From assembly GCF_013410665.1 (NCBI RefSeq), contig NZ_JACCFM010000001.1, positions 682,001 through 746,000 on the forward strand: DNA of 64,000 bases. The letters run 5' to 3'. This document shows, one piece after another, positions 1 to 8,092 of the stretch. The position numbers were made by a program, and so were the translations under genes. The notes below the pieces were generated by a model that was given only the letters and a program-made list of their open reading frames with translations, made no database searches and was not told where the DNA came from. The stretch comes from Leifsonia psychrotolerans. Lineage in GTDB: Bacteria; Actinomycetota; Actinomycetes; Actinomycetales; Microbacteriaceae. How positions within the stretch are numbered: the first letter of the stretch is position 1; every line of letters starts with the position of its first letter.

Positions 1-183
1 ACCTCATGAAAGCTGTCCTCGATGCGTGCGGCTCGATGAATCAGGTTCGTCGGAGACGTCGCATTCGAGCGATCGGCGGGGGATGGTGGCACCCCTCCAG
101 TGTGTCATGCCTCGCCGAACCGGAGGGGGCGTGCGGCCCCAACCCCCGAACGGGGGGTGAAACGCGTGCTTGGTTGTTCCCCG

Positions 184-197
184 TAGAATTGAAATTC
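184..197 (+). promoter_or_regulatory. Putative -10 box with overlapping palindrome ahead of the tetR-like gene
   Basis: A TAGAAT hexamer (184-189) overlaps a short inverted repeat, GAATT-GA-AATTC (186-197), about 18 nt before the GTG start at 215. A dyad on the -10 of a TetR gene is the usual arrangement for autorepression. No convincing -35 is visible and the arms are only 5 bp, so this is tentative. The rest of 1-183 shows no gene, only a GC-rich CCCCC/GGGGG inverted repeat near 141-156. Confidence 0.3.
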
Positions 198-214
198 GAT
201 GACCAGGAGGAAAC

Positions 215-910
215 GTGGCATTTAGTGAAATCTTCAGCATGGATGCTGAGACCCAAGATCTCCAAATCCGCGTTGAACCCATTCAACAGCGCAGTGCTGC
301 CCGACTCTCCGCACTTCTTGATGCGGCAGCGGAAATCGTCGACGAGGTCGGTTTCGACCGAATCACGACGGCCATGGTCGCCGAGCGGGCCGGGGCGTCG
401 ATCGGGACCGTCTATCGGTATTACCCCGATCGGGTCGCGGTGCTGAACGCGTTGCGCGCCCGTGCCGAGGAACGTTTCCGGCAGCGCGTCGTTCTCGAGC
501 TCGACATCAGCGAGCCGGAGACCTGGTGGGACGCCGTCGATTGCGCTGTTTCGGCAGTCATCGACCTGTACCGTTCCGAGCCGGGTTTTCGGATCGTGCG
601 TTTCGTTGACCGCGAGCAGAGCACGCGCGCAGACGACGGCGGCGACTTCTTTGCCCGGCGTCTGGCGACGGTTCTGAGCGAGGAGTTCGGCCTTCCGGGG
701 GGACCCGAGTTGATCTTCCGTCTCGAAGTGGCGGTTGAAATGGCTGACGGCATCATCGCCCGGGCCTTCTACGACAACCCGAAGGGTGACGAGCGCTACC
801 TCGACGAGTGTCGACGGATCCTGCACGACTACCTGGTGAGTCACTACGGTCCGAGCGCGCGTGTGCCGAGCCGCGATAGCGAGAGCTACCTTTCGCAGCT
901 CGTGGAGTAG
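215..910 (+). CDS. TetR/AcrR family transcriptional regulator
   Basis: 231 aa. The N-terminal part has the typical TetR DNA-binding unit: a helix at about residues 26-45 followed by a helix-turn-helix at about 51-70, including the recognition-helix pattern GTVYRYYPDR. The C-terminal half is an all-helical ligand-binding domain of unknown specificity. The GTG start at 215 is preceded by a strong Shine-Dalgarno sequence (AGGAGG, 205-210). An in-frame ATG at 239 lacks such a site. It lies 99 bp before an osmolyte-type ABC importer on the same strand and may regulate it or itself, but nothing in the sequence shows the target. Confidence 0.9.
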   Translation: MAFSEIFSMDAETQDLQIRVEPIQQRSAARLSALLDAAAEIVDEVGFDRITTAMVAERAGASIGTVYRYYPDRVAVLNALRARAEERFRQRVVLELDISEPETWWDAVDCAVSAVIDLYRSEPGFRIVRFVDREQSTRADDGGDFFARRLATVLSEEFGLPGGPELIFRLEVAVEMADGIIARAFYDNPKGDERYLDECRRILHDYLVSHYGPSARVPSRDSESYLSQLVE

Positions 911-956
911 CGGCTATTCCGGCAATCTTTTTTGCAACGGGCTCCGAACAATGGTT

Positions 957-966
957 GGGTTAACCC
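957..966. promoter_or_regulatory. GGGTTAACCC palindrome upstream of the ABC importer
   Basis: A perfect 10-bp palindrome lies in the 99-bp gap between the TetR gene and the importer ATPase, 43 nt before the ATPase start. It could be an operator for the adjacent TetR protein. It is short enough to occur by chance, so confidence is low. Confidence 0.25.
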
Positions 967-1009
967 CTGGCACGTGTTGATCCGACCCCATTCGAGGAAT
1001 GAGCCACAG

Positions 1010-1858
1010 ATGATCGAATTTTGCGCGGTATCCAAGCAGTTCCCCGACGGCACCCGGGCGGTTGAGAACTTCAGCCTCGTGTTGCCCACCCAAAAGACGA
1101 CGGTGCTGGTCGGTTCCTCGGGCTCCGGAAAGACCACCCTGCTGCGCATGATCAACCGGATGGTCGACCCCACCAGCGGGCGGGTCGAGATCGACGGCGT
1201 CGATATCGCGACCCGGCAACCGGTGAAGCTGCGCCGCGGGATTGGCTACGTCATGCAGAACTCGGGCCTGCTTCCACACCGCACTGTGCTCGACAACGTG
1301 GCCACCGTGCCACTTTTGCGGGGGGTGCCGAAGAAGAAGGCTCGGGCGGATGCACTCGCGATGCTCGACACGGTGGGCCTCGATCGTTCCCTGGCGAATC
1401 GCTACCCCAGCCAACTCTCCGGCGGTCAACAGCAACGTGTGGGTGTTGCTCGCGGGCTCGCCGTCGACCCCAACATTCTGCTCATGGACGAGCCGTTCGG
1501 AGCCGTCGACCCGATTGTGCGATCCGAGCTTCAACAGGAGCTGATCCGCCTGCAGCGCGAGCTCGACAAGACCGTCGTCTTCGTGACCCATGACATTGAG
1601 GAAGCCTTTTTGCTCGGCGATCAGGTGGTGATCCTCGAAAAGGGGGGAATGATCGCTCAAGTTGGTTCCCCGGCGGAGATTCTTGCGAATCCCGCCTCCG
1701 ACTTCGTCGCGACTTTCGTGGGTGCCGACCGCGGAAAACGAGCGCTGCATGCTGAAACAAGCCACGGTGGCACCGTTCTCGTTGACACGCACGGTCGGCT
1801 CGCCGGGGTGCTCGTTGAAACTCCGCCGGAGCGTGCCTCCGGCGAGGAGCCGCGGTGA
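1010..1858 (+). CDS. Quaternary-amine/osmoprotectant ABC transporter, ATP-binding protein
   Basis: 282 aa ATPase of an OpuC/ProV-type importer. Walker A is GSSGSGKTT (residues 35-43), the signature LSGGQQQR starts at 136 and Walker B ILLMDEP is at 156-162; the DPIVRSEL segment after Walker B is typical of glycine betaine/carnitine/choline transport ATPases. No CBS pair follows, and the C-terminus is short. ATG 1010 is chosen because homology begins at MIEF and GAGGAA lies at 994-999; an upstream in-frame start at 932 would add 26 unrelated residues. Its stop overlaps the next gene by 4 bp (GTGA), so the four transporter genes form one operon. Confidence 0.9.
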   Translation: MIEFCAVSKQFPDGTRAVENFSLVLPTQKTTVLVGSSGSGKTTLLRMINRMVDPTSGRVEIDGVDIATRQPVKLRRGIGYVMQNSGLLPHRTVLDNVATVPLLRGVPKKKARADALAMLDTVGLDRSLANRYPSQLSGGQQQRVGVARGLAVDPNILLMDEPFGAVDPIVRSELQQELIRLQRELDKTVVFVTHDIEEAFLLGDQVVILEKGGMIAQVGSPAEILANPASDFVATFVGADRGKRALHAETSHGGTVLVDTHGRLAGVLVETPPERASGEEPR

Positions 1859-2514
1859 CCTGGGTTCTGGAGAACCTGGGGTATATCGGGGCGTTGACCC
1901 TGGAACACCTGGTGCAGTGCGTTCCGGCGATCGTGTTCAGCTTCGTGTTGGCGCTTCCGTTGGGGTGGCTCGCGAATCGTTATCGACCGACGCGCGGCTT
2001 GATCCTCACCGCCGGTGGTCTTCTCTATGCCATTCCCTCGTTTCCGCTGTTCATTGTGTTGCCGCTCATCATCGGGGTCGAAGTGCGCTCTCCGATCAAC
2101 TTGATCGTGGCGCTGACCATCTTCGGCGTCGCACTGATGCTGCGCGTTGTGGCGGACGGCCTGGCCTCGGTCGACGCTGATGTGCGCCAATCCGCTGCGG
2201 CCGTCGGCTTTTCGGGGTGGAGTGCATTCTGGCGCGTCGAGCTCCCGCTGGCGGGCCCGGTGCTTCTAGCCGGCCTGCGGGTCGTAGCGGTCAGCACCGT
2301 GAGCCTGGCCACGGTCGGCGCGATCATCGGTGTGCAGAATCTCGGCAGCTTGTTCACCGATGGCTTTCAGCGCAGCATTCAATCTGAGATCATCGCGGGA
2401 ATCGTGATCACTGTCGTCATCGCCCTCGTGCTCGATGGGCTTCTCGTTGCTGCGGGACGTGTGCTGATGCCCTGGTCGCATGCGGTCACCCGGCGCGCGG
2501 ATGCGAACGCATGA
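1855..2514 (+). CDS. Osmoprotectant-type ABC transporter permease (first of two)
   Basis: 219 aa membrane protein with about five or six transmembrane helices and the binding-protein-dependent transport (MetI-like) fold. The EAA-like loop facing the ATPase is around residues 110-130 (ADVRQSAAAVGFSGWSAFW). Length and place in the operon match OpuCB/YehW-type permeases. It starts at GTG 1855, overlapping the ATPase stop by 4 bp, and ends overlapping the second permease. Two separate permease genes suggest a heterodimeric channel. Confidence 0.88.
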   Translation: MTWVLENLGYIGALTLEHLVQCVPAIVFSFVLALPLGWLANRYRPTRGLILTAGGLLYAIPSFPLFIVLPLIIGVEVRSPINLIVALTIFGVALMLRVVADGLASVDADVRQSAAAVGFSGWSAFWRVELPLAGPVLLAGLRVVAVSTVSLATVGAIIGVQNLGSLFTDGFQRSIQSEIIAGIVITVVIALVLDGLLVAAGRVLMPWSHAVTRRADANA

Positions 2515-3266
2515 ACTACCTGCTTGAAGCGGTGCAGTGGATCCTCGACCCCGCACACTACAGCGGGTTCAACGCCATCCCGGTGCGGGTGGTGCAGCAC
2601 CTGGAGTTCACGGCGTTCACCCTGGTTTTCGCGTCGATCATCGCCATTCCGATTGGCTATCTGATCGGCCACACCGGCCGGGGGCGGTCCCTCGCCGTGC
2701 TGATGTCGGGCGGGCTGCGAGCGATCCCCACGCTCGGCCTCCTCACGCTGGTGGCGCTCTGGGTCGGGATCGGCGTCGGCGCCCCGTACGTGGCCCTGAC
2801 CATTCTGGCGATACCGCCACTGTTGGCAGGCGCCTATGCCGGGTTCGAAGCGATCGATCGGCGCACGATCGATGCAGCACGGGCCGTCGGAATGTCGGAG
2901 TGGCAGATCGTGCGTTCGGTCGAAGTTCCGCTGGGACTTCCCCTGTTGATCGGGGGCCTGCGTTCGGCCTGCCTGCAGGTCGTCGCAACGGCGACCTTGG
3001 CCGCCTATGTGGCGGATGTCGGACTCGGCCGGATCATCTTCACCGGACAGTCCGCCAACGACTACCCGGTCATGCTGGCCGGATCGATTCTGGTGATCCT
3101 GCTCGCGCTGCTCCTCGAGGGCGTGTTCGCACTTGTGCAGAGACTTGTTGTTCCACGCGGCGTCATCCGGGGCCGTGCCGCAACAGTTCGAACGAGGTCA
3201 ATCCGGCCTCGCTCGATGATGGGGTTGCCCATCGATGAAGGGAAAATCAATGTTTCGAACATATAA
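2511..3266 (+). CDS. Osmoprotectant-type ABC transporter permease (second of two)
   Basis: 251 aa, paralogous to the preceding permease. It has a MetI-like fold with the coupling loop RRTIDAARAVGMSEWQIVR around residues 121-139 and several hydrophobic helices. Start ATG 2511 forms an ATGA overlap with the previous stop. The last roughly 30 codons are polar and their DNA contains the upstream region of the solute-binding protein gene. It presumably pairs with the first permease in the inner membrane. Confidence 0.87.
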   Translation: MNYLLEAVQWILDPAHYSGFNAIPVRVVQHLEFTAFTLVFASIIAIPIGYLIGHTGRGRSLAVLMSGGLRAIPTLGLLTLVALWVGIGVGAPYVALTILAIPPLLAGAYAGFEAIDRRTIDAARAVGMSEWQIVRSVEVPLGLPLLIGGLRSACLQVVATATLAAYVADVGLGRIIFTGQSANDYPVMLAGSILVILLALLLEGVFALVQRLVVPRGVIRGRAATVRTRSIRPRSMMGLPIDEGKINVSNI

Positions 3267-4176
3267 GGGCCGGCTCGCGCTCATCAGCGTGGTCGCGGTC
3301 GGGGCGGCTGTCGCCCTCTCAGGGTGCTCAACTGGTAGTCCTCTGAGCAGCGGATCCTCCGGTACGAGTTCAGGCGACACACTCGTCGTGGGGTCGCAGG
3401 ACTACTACTCCAACGAGATCGTCGCGGAGATTTATGCGCAGGCGCTCGAAGCCAAGGGCTTCACCGTGCAGCGTGATTTCAGAATCGGCCAGCGCGAGGT
3501 CTACCTGCCCGAGATCGAACAGGGCAAGATCGATGTCTTCCCCGAGTACACCGGAGACCTTCTGCAGGCGCTTGACCCGAAGGCCGTGAGTGGCTCCACC
3601 GATGAGGTCTACGCCGCACTGCAGAAGGCGATTCCCAGCAACCTGCGGGCTCTCGATCAGGCCGGGGCCAGCGACGGAAACACGTGGACGGTGACGAAGG
3701 CCTTCGCTGACAGCTACAACCTCACCGATATCGCCTCGTTGACCAACGTGACGGAGCCGATCCAGGTTGGTGGCAACTCCGAATTGGCCACCCGGCCCTA
3801 CGGCACCACGGCGCTGGAAGAAAAATATGGCGTCAAGATCGCCGGTTTCATCCCCGTCGAAGACGGTGGTGGCCCCCTCACGGTGAAGGCGCTGGAAGAC
3901 AATCAGATTCAACTCACCAACATTTACACCGCCAGCCCGGCCTGGGCCTCAGGCAAACTCGTCGCATTGACCGACCCTGATCACCTGTTCTTCCCCTCGA
4001 ATGTCGTGCCAATTGTGTCCAAGAAGGTCGACGACACGGCGGCGACCGTGCTCAACGACATCAGCGCCAAGCTTTCCGAGAAGGAATTGGTGAGCCTGAA
4101 CGACCAGAGCGTCAACGAACAGAAGTCTGCAGCAGTTCTGGCGACGGCTTGGTTGAAGCACAACGGGCTCGGCTAA
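3250..4176 (+). CDS. Osmoprotectant ABC transporter substrate-binding lipoprotein
   Basis: About 308 aa. The N-terminus is a lipoprotein signal peptide with a hydrophobic core and lipobox LSGC, so the mature protein should be tethered outside the membrane. The body matches the OpuAC/ProX-like family, with the opening VVGSQDYYSNEIVAEIYAQ and the EYTGDLLQ segment. I place the start at ATG 3250 because AAGGGA (3237-3242) gives a proper ribosome-binding site. ATG 3235 is in frame but has none. The gene overlaps the second permease by 17 bp. The substrate (betaine, choline, carnitine or other) cannot be read from the sequence. Confidence 0.9.
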   Translation: MFRTYKGRLALISVVAVGAAVALSGCSTGSPLSSGSSGTSSGDTLVVGSQDYYSNEIVAEIYAQALEAKGFTVQRDFRIGQREVYLPEIEQGKIDVFPEYTGDLLQALDPKAVSGSTDEVYAALQKAIPSNLRALDQAGASDGNTWTVTKAFADSYNLTDIASLTNVTEPIQVGGNSELATRPYGTTALEEKYGVKIAGFIPVEDGGGPLTVKALEDNQIQLTNIYTASPAWASGKLVALTDPDHLFFPSNVVPIVSKKVDDTAATVLNDISAKLSEKELVSLNDQSVNEQKSAAVLATAWLKHNGLG

Positions 4177-4196
4177 CCGCACCCGAGCACTCGCGG

Positions 4197-5153
4197 TCAG
4201 GCTGCCAGCAGCAGGGCGGTGGGTACCGCGAGCAGCGAGAGCGAGACGAGCACCACGCTGACCCGCGCCGCCAGGGGGAGCGGCGCGGGTGGGGCCAGGA
4301 GACGATTGACTCGGGGCATGACGAGATCGAACGGATGCTCGGCATCCGCGGTGTCGGTCGTCGTCCCGTTCGCGTTGTTACTCGCGGCGATCCCGCCGGA
4401 CTCACCCGCCGTGCCCACGAGTGCGATCGCACGGGCGAGGGTGCGATCGTTGACCGCGCGCCGGGCCTGATCGTCGGCGAGCATCTCGACCAGCAGGGCC
4501 ACCGCCTTCTCCGCCCGATTCGCGATCGGGAACCAGGGCAGGGCACTGTTCCAGGACTTGAACGCCAGCAGCACCATGTGGTGCTGTTGCGAGAGATGCG
4601 CCTTCTCGTGCGCAATGACGGCACGCAGCTCGTCGGGTTCGAGGAGGGTCAGGAGCCCGCCGGAGAGCACCGTGATCGAACGCATCGCACCGGGCAGGCA
4701 GTAGGCGACAGGTGCGGCGTGGTCGAGCACGCGGGTGCCGGGGCGGCCGTGGAGCGGCTCGCTGAGCAAATCGACCAGGTTATGGTGCCGGCGCCGTTGC
4801 CGTTCCGCACGCACGAAGGTGAGCACGAGGTTCAGCAGCAGGTGTGCCCCTAAAAAGAACGCGCCGCAGAGTGCGAAGACGTGGATGAAGTTCACGCCGG
4901 GTGGGAGCGTTTCCTGCAGGATGCTGGTGCTCAACGCCGTCAGAGCGCTGGTCAAGGTCTGCCCGAATGGGATCAGGCCCCAGGTGAGCATGGCGCCGAT
5001 CATCGACAGTCCGCCGGCCAACGCGATCGCTTGCCAGAGCACCAAAGCGAGCGCGGGGGAGCGCGATGGCCAGCTGGCGCGCGAGAGCAGAATGGGAACC
5101 GGCGCCGCGAGTGCGACGGCGAGGAGCGCGAGAATCCAGGCGGCAAGCAGCAC
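4197..5153 (-). CDS. M56 family (BlaR1/MecR1-like) membrane zinc peptidase
   Basis: 318 aa. There are hydrophobic helices at about residues 1-22, 35-60, 90-115 and 290-315, and a cytosol-facing peptidase domain between them with the zinc motif HEKAH (182-186) and a downstream glutamate region (EMLADDQA). In staphylococcal systems BlaR1-type peptidases inactivate the BlaI repressor. This protein has no penicillin-binding sensor domain, so the signal is unknown. It lies 27 bp downstream of a blaI-like gene on the same strand, an arrangement common in actinobacteria. Confidence 0.87.
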   Translation of the reverse strand: MLLAAWILALLAVALAAPVPILLSRASWPSRSPALALVLWQAIALAGGLSMIGAMLTWGLIPFGQTLTSALTALSTSILQETLPPGVNFIHVFALCGAFFLGAHLLLNLVLTFVRAERQRRRHHNLVDLLSEPLHGRPGTRVLDHAAPVAYCLPGAMRSITVLSGGLLTLLEPDELRAVIAHEKAHLSQQHHMVLLAFKSWNSALPWFPIANRAEKAVALLVEMLADDQARRAVNDRTLARAIALVGTAGESGGIAASNNANGTTTDTADAEHPFDLVMPRVNRLLAPPAPLPLAARVSVVLVSLSLLAVPTALLLAA

Positions 5154-5180
5154 GAGACGTGGACGTGTGAGGCGTCGGCG

Positions 5181-5558
5181 TTAGGTGCGCGCCGGCACGC
5201 CGCCGAGAAGTTCGCGCAGGGTCTCCGCCTCGGCGGGACTCACCGCCCCGATGAACCGGGCCAGAGCGGCCTCGCGGTCGGGGGCGGAACCGAGTACCTC
5301 GTGCATAAGCTCAGCCGTGTGCTCGGCCCGCGAGGTGACGGCGTGATACACGTGCGGGCGTCGCGCACGGTCGCGTGTGACGAAGCCCTTCGCCTCCAGG
5401 CGTGACAGCACGGTCAGCACCGTGGTCGTGGCGAGTTCCTTCTTTGTCGCCGCGGCCGGGTCGATCAGGTGCTCGCGCAGATCGTTGGCGGAGAGCGCCA
5501 TCTTGGTGTCCCAGAGGACATCCATCATCGACCGTTCCAATTCACCCAAGCGTGCCAT
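5181..5558 (-). CDS. BlaI/MecI/CopY family transcriptional repressor
   Basis: 125 aa. The N-terminal winged helix matches the BlaI family: GELERSMMDVLW at the start, then TVLTVLSRLEAKGFVTRDRARRPHVY. The C-terminal helices (about 85-120) form the dimerisation region. It is transcribed with the M56 peptidase gene and divergently from cydA. Two TTCTAC-N5-GTAGAA dyads in the shared intergenic region are its most likely operators, so it may repress itself, the peptidase and cydABDC. Confidence 0.92.
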   Translation of the reverse strand: MARLGELERSMMDVLWDTKMALSANDLREHLIDPAAATKKELATTTVLTVLSRLEAKGFVTRDRARRPHVYHAVTSRAEHTAELMHEVLGSAPDREAALARFIGAVSPAEAETLRELLGGVPART

Positions 5559-5588
5559 GCCCTCAGTCTACAGCGTCGGACGTGTACT

Positions 5589-5605
5589 TTCTACACCGCG
5601 TAGAA
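5589..5605. promoter_or_regulatory. Putative BlaI operator 1
   Basis: TTCTAC-ACCGC-GTAGAA, a perfect 6-bp inverted repeat with a 5-bp spacer, 31 bp upstream of the blaI-like start and 60 bp upstream of cydA. BlaI-family repressors bind dyads of this size rich in TAC/GTA. A second copy with identical arms lies 25 bp away, centre to centre. Confidence 0.65.
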
Positions 5606-5613
5606 GTGTATTG

Positions 5614-5630
5614 TTCTACGTGGCGTAGAA
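5614..5630. promoter_or_regulatory. Putative BlaI operator 2
   Basis: TTCTAC-GTGGC-GTAGAA has the same arms as operator 1 and a different spacer, 35 bp before the cydA start. The 25-bp spacing between dyads is about two and a half helical turns. Its place between blaI and cydA suggests joint control of both directions. Confidence 0.65.
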
Positions 5631-5664
5631 AACCCTGCATGAAGATTCGAGCGAAAGGCTCACG

Positions 5665-7074
5665 ATGGACTGGCTGGATCCGTTACTGCTCTCACGATGG
5701 CAATTTGGTTTGACCACGGTCTACCACTTCCTCTTCGTTCCGTTGACGATTGGAATGGTCGTCACCGTGGCGATCTACCAGACGGCGTGGTACCGCACCG
5801 GCAAGCCCATCTATCTGCAATTGACCCACTTTTTCGGCAAGATCTTCCTGATCAACTTCGCCATCGGCGTTGCGACGGGAATCGTGCAGGAATTCCAGTT
5901 CGGCATGAACTGGTCGGACTATTCCCGGTTCGTCGGTGACGTCTTCGGCGCCCCACTCGCGTTCGAGGGCATCGTGGCGTTCTTCCTGGAAGCCACCTTC
6001 ATCGGCCTCTGGATCTTCGGCTGGGACAAGTTGCCCAAGGGCCTGCACCTCGCCACGATCTGGATCACCGCGGCGGGCAGTATCGCCTCGGCCTACTTCA
6101 TCATTGCGGCGAACGCGTTCATGCAAAATCCGGTTGCCTTCCAGATGAACCCGGAGAAGGGCAGAGCCGAACTCACCAGCATCGGTGAACTTCTCACCAA
6201 CCCCATTGCATTGGCGGCCTTCCCGCATACGCTCTTCGCCTGCTTCATGGTGTCGTCCGGCCTCATCATCTCGGTTGCGGCGTGGCACCTCTACCGCAAC
6301 CAGCACCTCGAGACCATGCGGCCGGCTCTGAAGCTCGGGCTCTGGATGATGGTGATCTCCGGCATTCTGACCACCCTGATGGGCGACCAGCTCAGCTTGG
6401 CCATGGTCGACGCGCAGCCCATGAAGATGGCCGCCGCCGAGGCGCTCTATCACACGGCAACCGGTGCAAACGCGTCGTTCTCGATCTTCACCCTCGGCAC
6501 TCCCGACGGCGTGAGCGAGTTGTTCTCAATTCGTGTTCCGTATCTGCTCTCGCTGCTCTCGACGCACAGTTTCGACGGCACCGTCGAAGGCATCAACAAC
6601 CTTCAAGCGCAGTACGTGCAGTTGTACGGCCCCGGCGACTACACGCCGATCATCTGGGTCACCTACTGGTCATTCCGCTGGATGATCGCGCTCGGCCTGC
6701 TGCATGTCTTCATCGCCGTCGTCGGCCTGTGGGTCACCCGCAAGGGGCGTTCGCCGAAGAGCCGCTGGGTCTGGAAGGTCGCGATCTGGAGCTTCCCGCT
6801 CTCGCTCGGCGCCATGATCGTCGGCTGGGTCTTCACTGAGATGGGGCGGCAACCCTGGTTGGTCTTCGGCCTGCTGAAAACCGCGGATGGCGTCTCACCC
6901 GGCGTCAGCGGGCTCGAAGTGCTGATCTCACTGGTCGCCTTCACCCTGATCTACGGTGTGTTGGCCGTGGTCGAGTTCAAGCTCATCATTCGTGCCGTGC
7001 AGAAGGGGCCGGATCCGCTTCCGGAACCCCACCCCGAATCCGGCGAGCTGGCACCCCGTGCCACGGTCTACTAG
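5665..7074 (+). CDS. cydA: Cytochrome bd ubiquinol/menaquinol oxidase subunit I
   Basis: 469 aa polytopic membrane protein that oxidises quinol and reduces O2 to water. Probable haem ligands are His21 (first helix, VYHFLF), His188 (FPHTLF) and Met340 (SFRWM). The quinol-site residues Lys254 and Glu259 in KMAAAEA and the GRQPW motif (394-398) are conserved. The Q-loop is of the short type usual in Gram-positives. ATG 5665 follows GAAAGG. It heads cydABDC and lies behind the two BlaI-type dyads. Confidence 0.97.
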   Translation: MDWLDPLLLSRWQFGLTTVYHFLFVPLTIGMVVTVAIYQTAWYRTGKPIYLQLTHFFGKIFLINFAIGVATGIVQEFQFGMNWSDYSRFVGDVFGAPLAFEGIVAFFLEATFIGLWIFGWDKLPKGLHLATIWITAAGSIASAYFIIAANAFMQNPVAFQMNPEKGRAELTSIGELLTNPIALAAFPHTLFACFMVSSGLIISVAAWHLYRNQHLETMRPALKLGLWMMVISGILTTLMGDQLSLAMVDAQPMKMAAAEALYHTATGANASFSIFTLGTPDGVSELFSIRVPYLLSLLSTHSFDGTVEGINNLQAQYVQLYGPGDYTPIIWVTYWSFRWMIALGLLHVFIAVVGLWVTRKGRSPKSRWVWKVAIWSFPLSLGAMIVGWVFTEMGRQPWLVFGLLKTADGVSPGVSGLEVLISLVAFTLIYGVLAVVEFKLIIRAVQKGPDPLPEPHPESGELAPRATVY

Positions 7075-7083
7075 GAGCAGCTG

Positions 7084-8088
7084 ATGGATCTCTCAACTCT
7101 GTGGTTCTGGCTCATTGCCGCCCTCTTCGTCGGATATTTCGTGCTCGACGGCTTCGACTTCGGCGTGGGCATGTCCCTGCCGTTCCTCGCCAAAGACGAC
7201 ACCGATCGACGCGTGATGATCAATACGATCGGCCCGGTCTGGGATCTCAACGAGACCTGGTTGATCGTTGCTGGCGCTGCGCTGTTCGCCGCCTTCCCCG
7301 AGTGGTACGCCACGATGTTCAGCGGGTTCTACCTGGCTCTGCTGTTGATTCTGCTCGCCTTGATCGCCCGTGGCGTGTCGTTCGAATACCGACACCAACG
7401 CCCGGAATCCCGCTGGAAAGCCTGGTTCGACGGCATGATCATCGTCGGTTCGGCCGTGCCGGCACTCCTCTGGGGTGTGGCATTCGCCAACGTCGTGCGC
7501 GGTGTTCCACTCGATGCCGACCACAACTACATCGGAACCTTCTTCGATCTGCTGAATCCGTATGCTCTGCTGGGCGGCGTCACGACCCTGCTGCTGTTCT
7601 TCACCCACGGTGCGCTCTTCCTGGCGTTGAAGGCGGACGGAGACATTCGAGTGCGTGCGCGCCGGCTCGCCATCAAATCGGGTGTCATCACGATCCTTGT
7701 CGCGGCCAGCTTCCTGGTCTGGACCACGTTTGCGTACGGCAGCATCGCATCCGCTCTGCTGTCAGCGGGGGCTGCTGTGGCGCTGATCGTCTCGTTCCTC
7801 GCCAACCTGCGCGGCAAGGAAGGCTGGGCGTTCGCTCTGATGGCCGCAACCATTGCGCTGGCCGTGCTGTCGCTGTTCGCCTCACTGATTCCCGATGTGA
7901 TGCCGGCCAGTAACGACGTCGCGAACAGCCTGACGATTGCGAATGCCTCCTCCTCGCCGTATACGCTCACGGTGATGAGCTGGACCGCACTCATCGCGAT
8001 GCCGCTGATCCTCGCCTACCAGGGCTGGACCTACTGGGTGTTCCGTAAGCGCGTGACCCGTTCTCACATTGAGGCTGCGGCACACTAG
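7084..8088 (+). CDS. cydB: Cytochrome bd oxidase subunit II
   Basis: 334 aa with about eight or nine transmembrane helices. The N-terminus has the family signature FVGYFVLDGFDFGVGM, followed by RRVMINTIGPVWDLNETWL. It is the structural partner of CydA. It begins 9 bp after cydA (ATG 7084, preceded by AGGAG) and is followed 4 bp later by cydD, so the genes are co-transcribed. Confidence 0.97.
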   Translation: MDLSTLWFWLIAALFVGYFVLDGFDFGVGMSLPFLAKDDTDRRVMINTIGPVWDLNETWLIVAGAALFAAFPEWYATMFSGFYLALLLILLALIARGVSFEYRHQRPESRWKAWFDGMIIVGSAVPALLWGVAFANVVRGVPLDADHNYIGTFFDLLNPYALLGGVTTLLLFFTHGALFLALKADGDIRVRARRLAIKSGVITILVAASFLVWTTFAYGSIASALLSAGAAVALIVSFLANLRGKEGWAFALMAATIALAVLSLFASLIPDVMPASNDVANSLTIANASSSPYTLTVMSWTALIAMPLILAYQGWTYWVFRKRVTRSHIEAAAH

Positions 8089-8092
8089 AACC

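Noticed and set aside
41..844. 267-codon minus-strand open frame opposite the TetR gene
   Set aside because: It is antisense to a clear TetR gene and has no family features.
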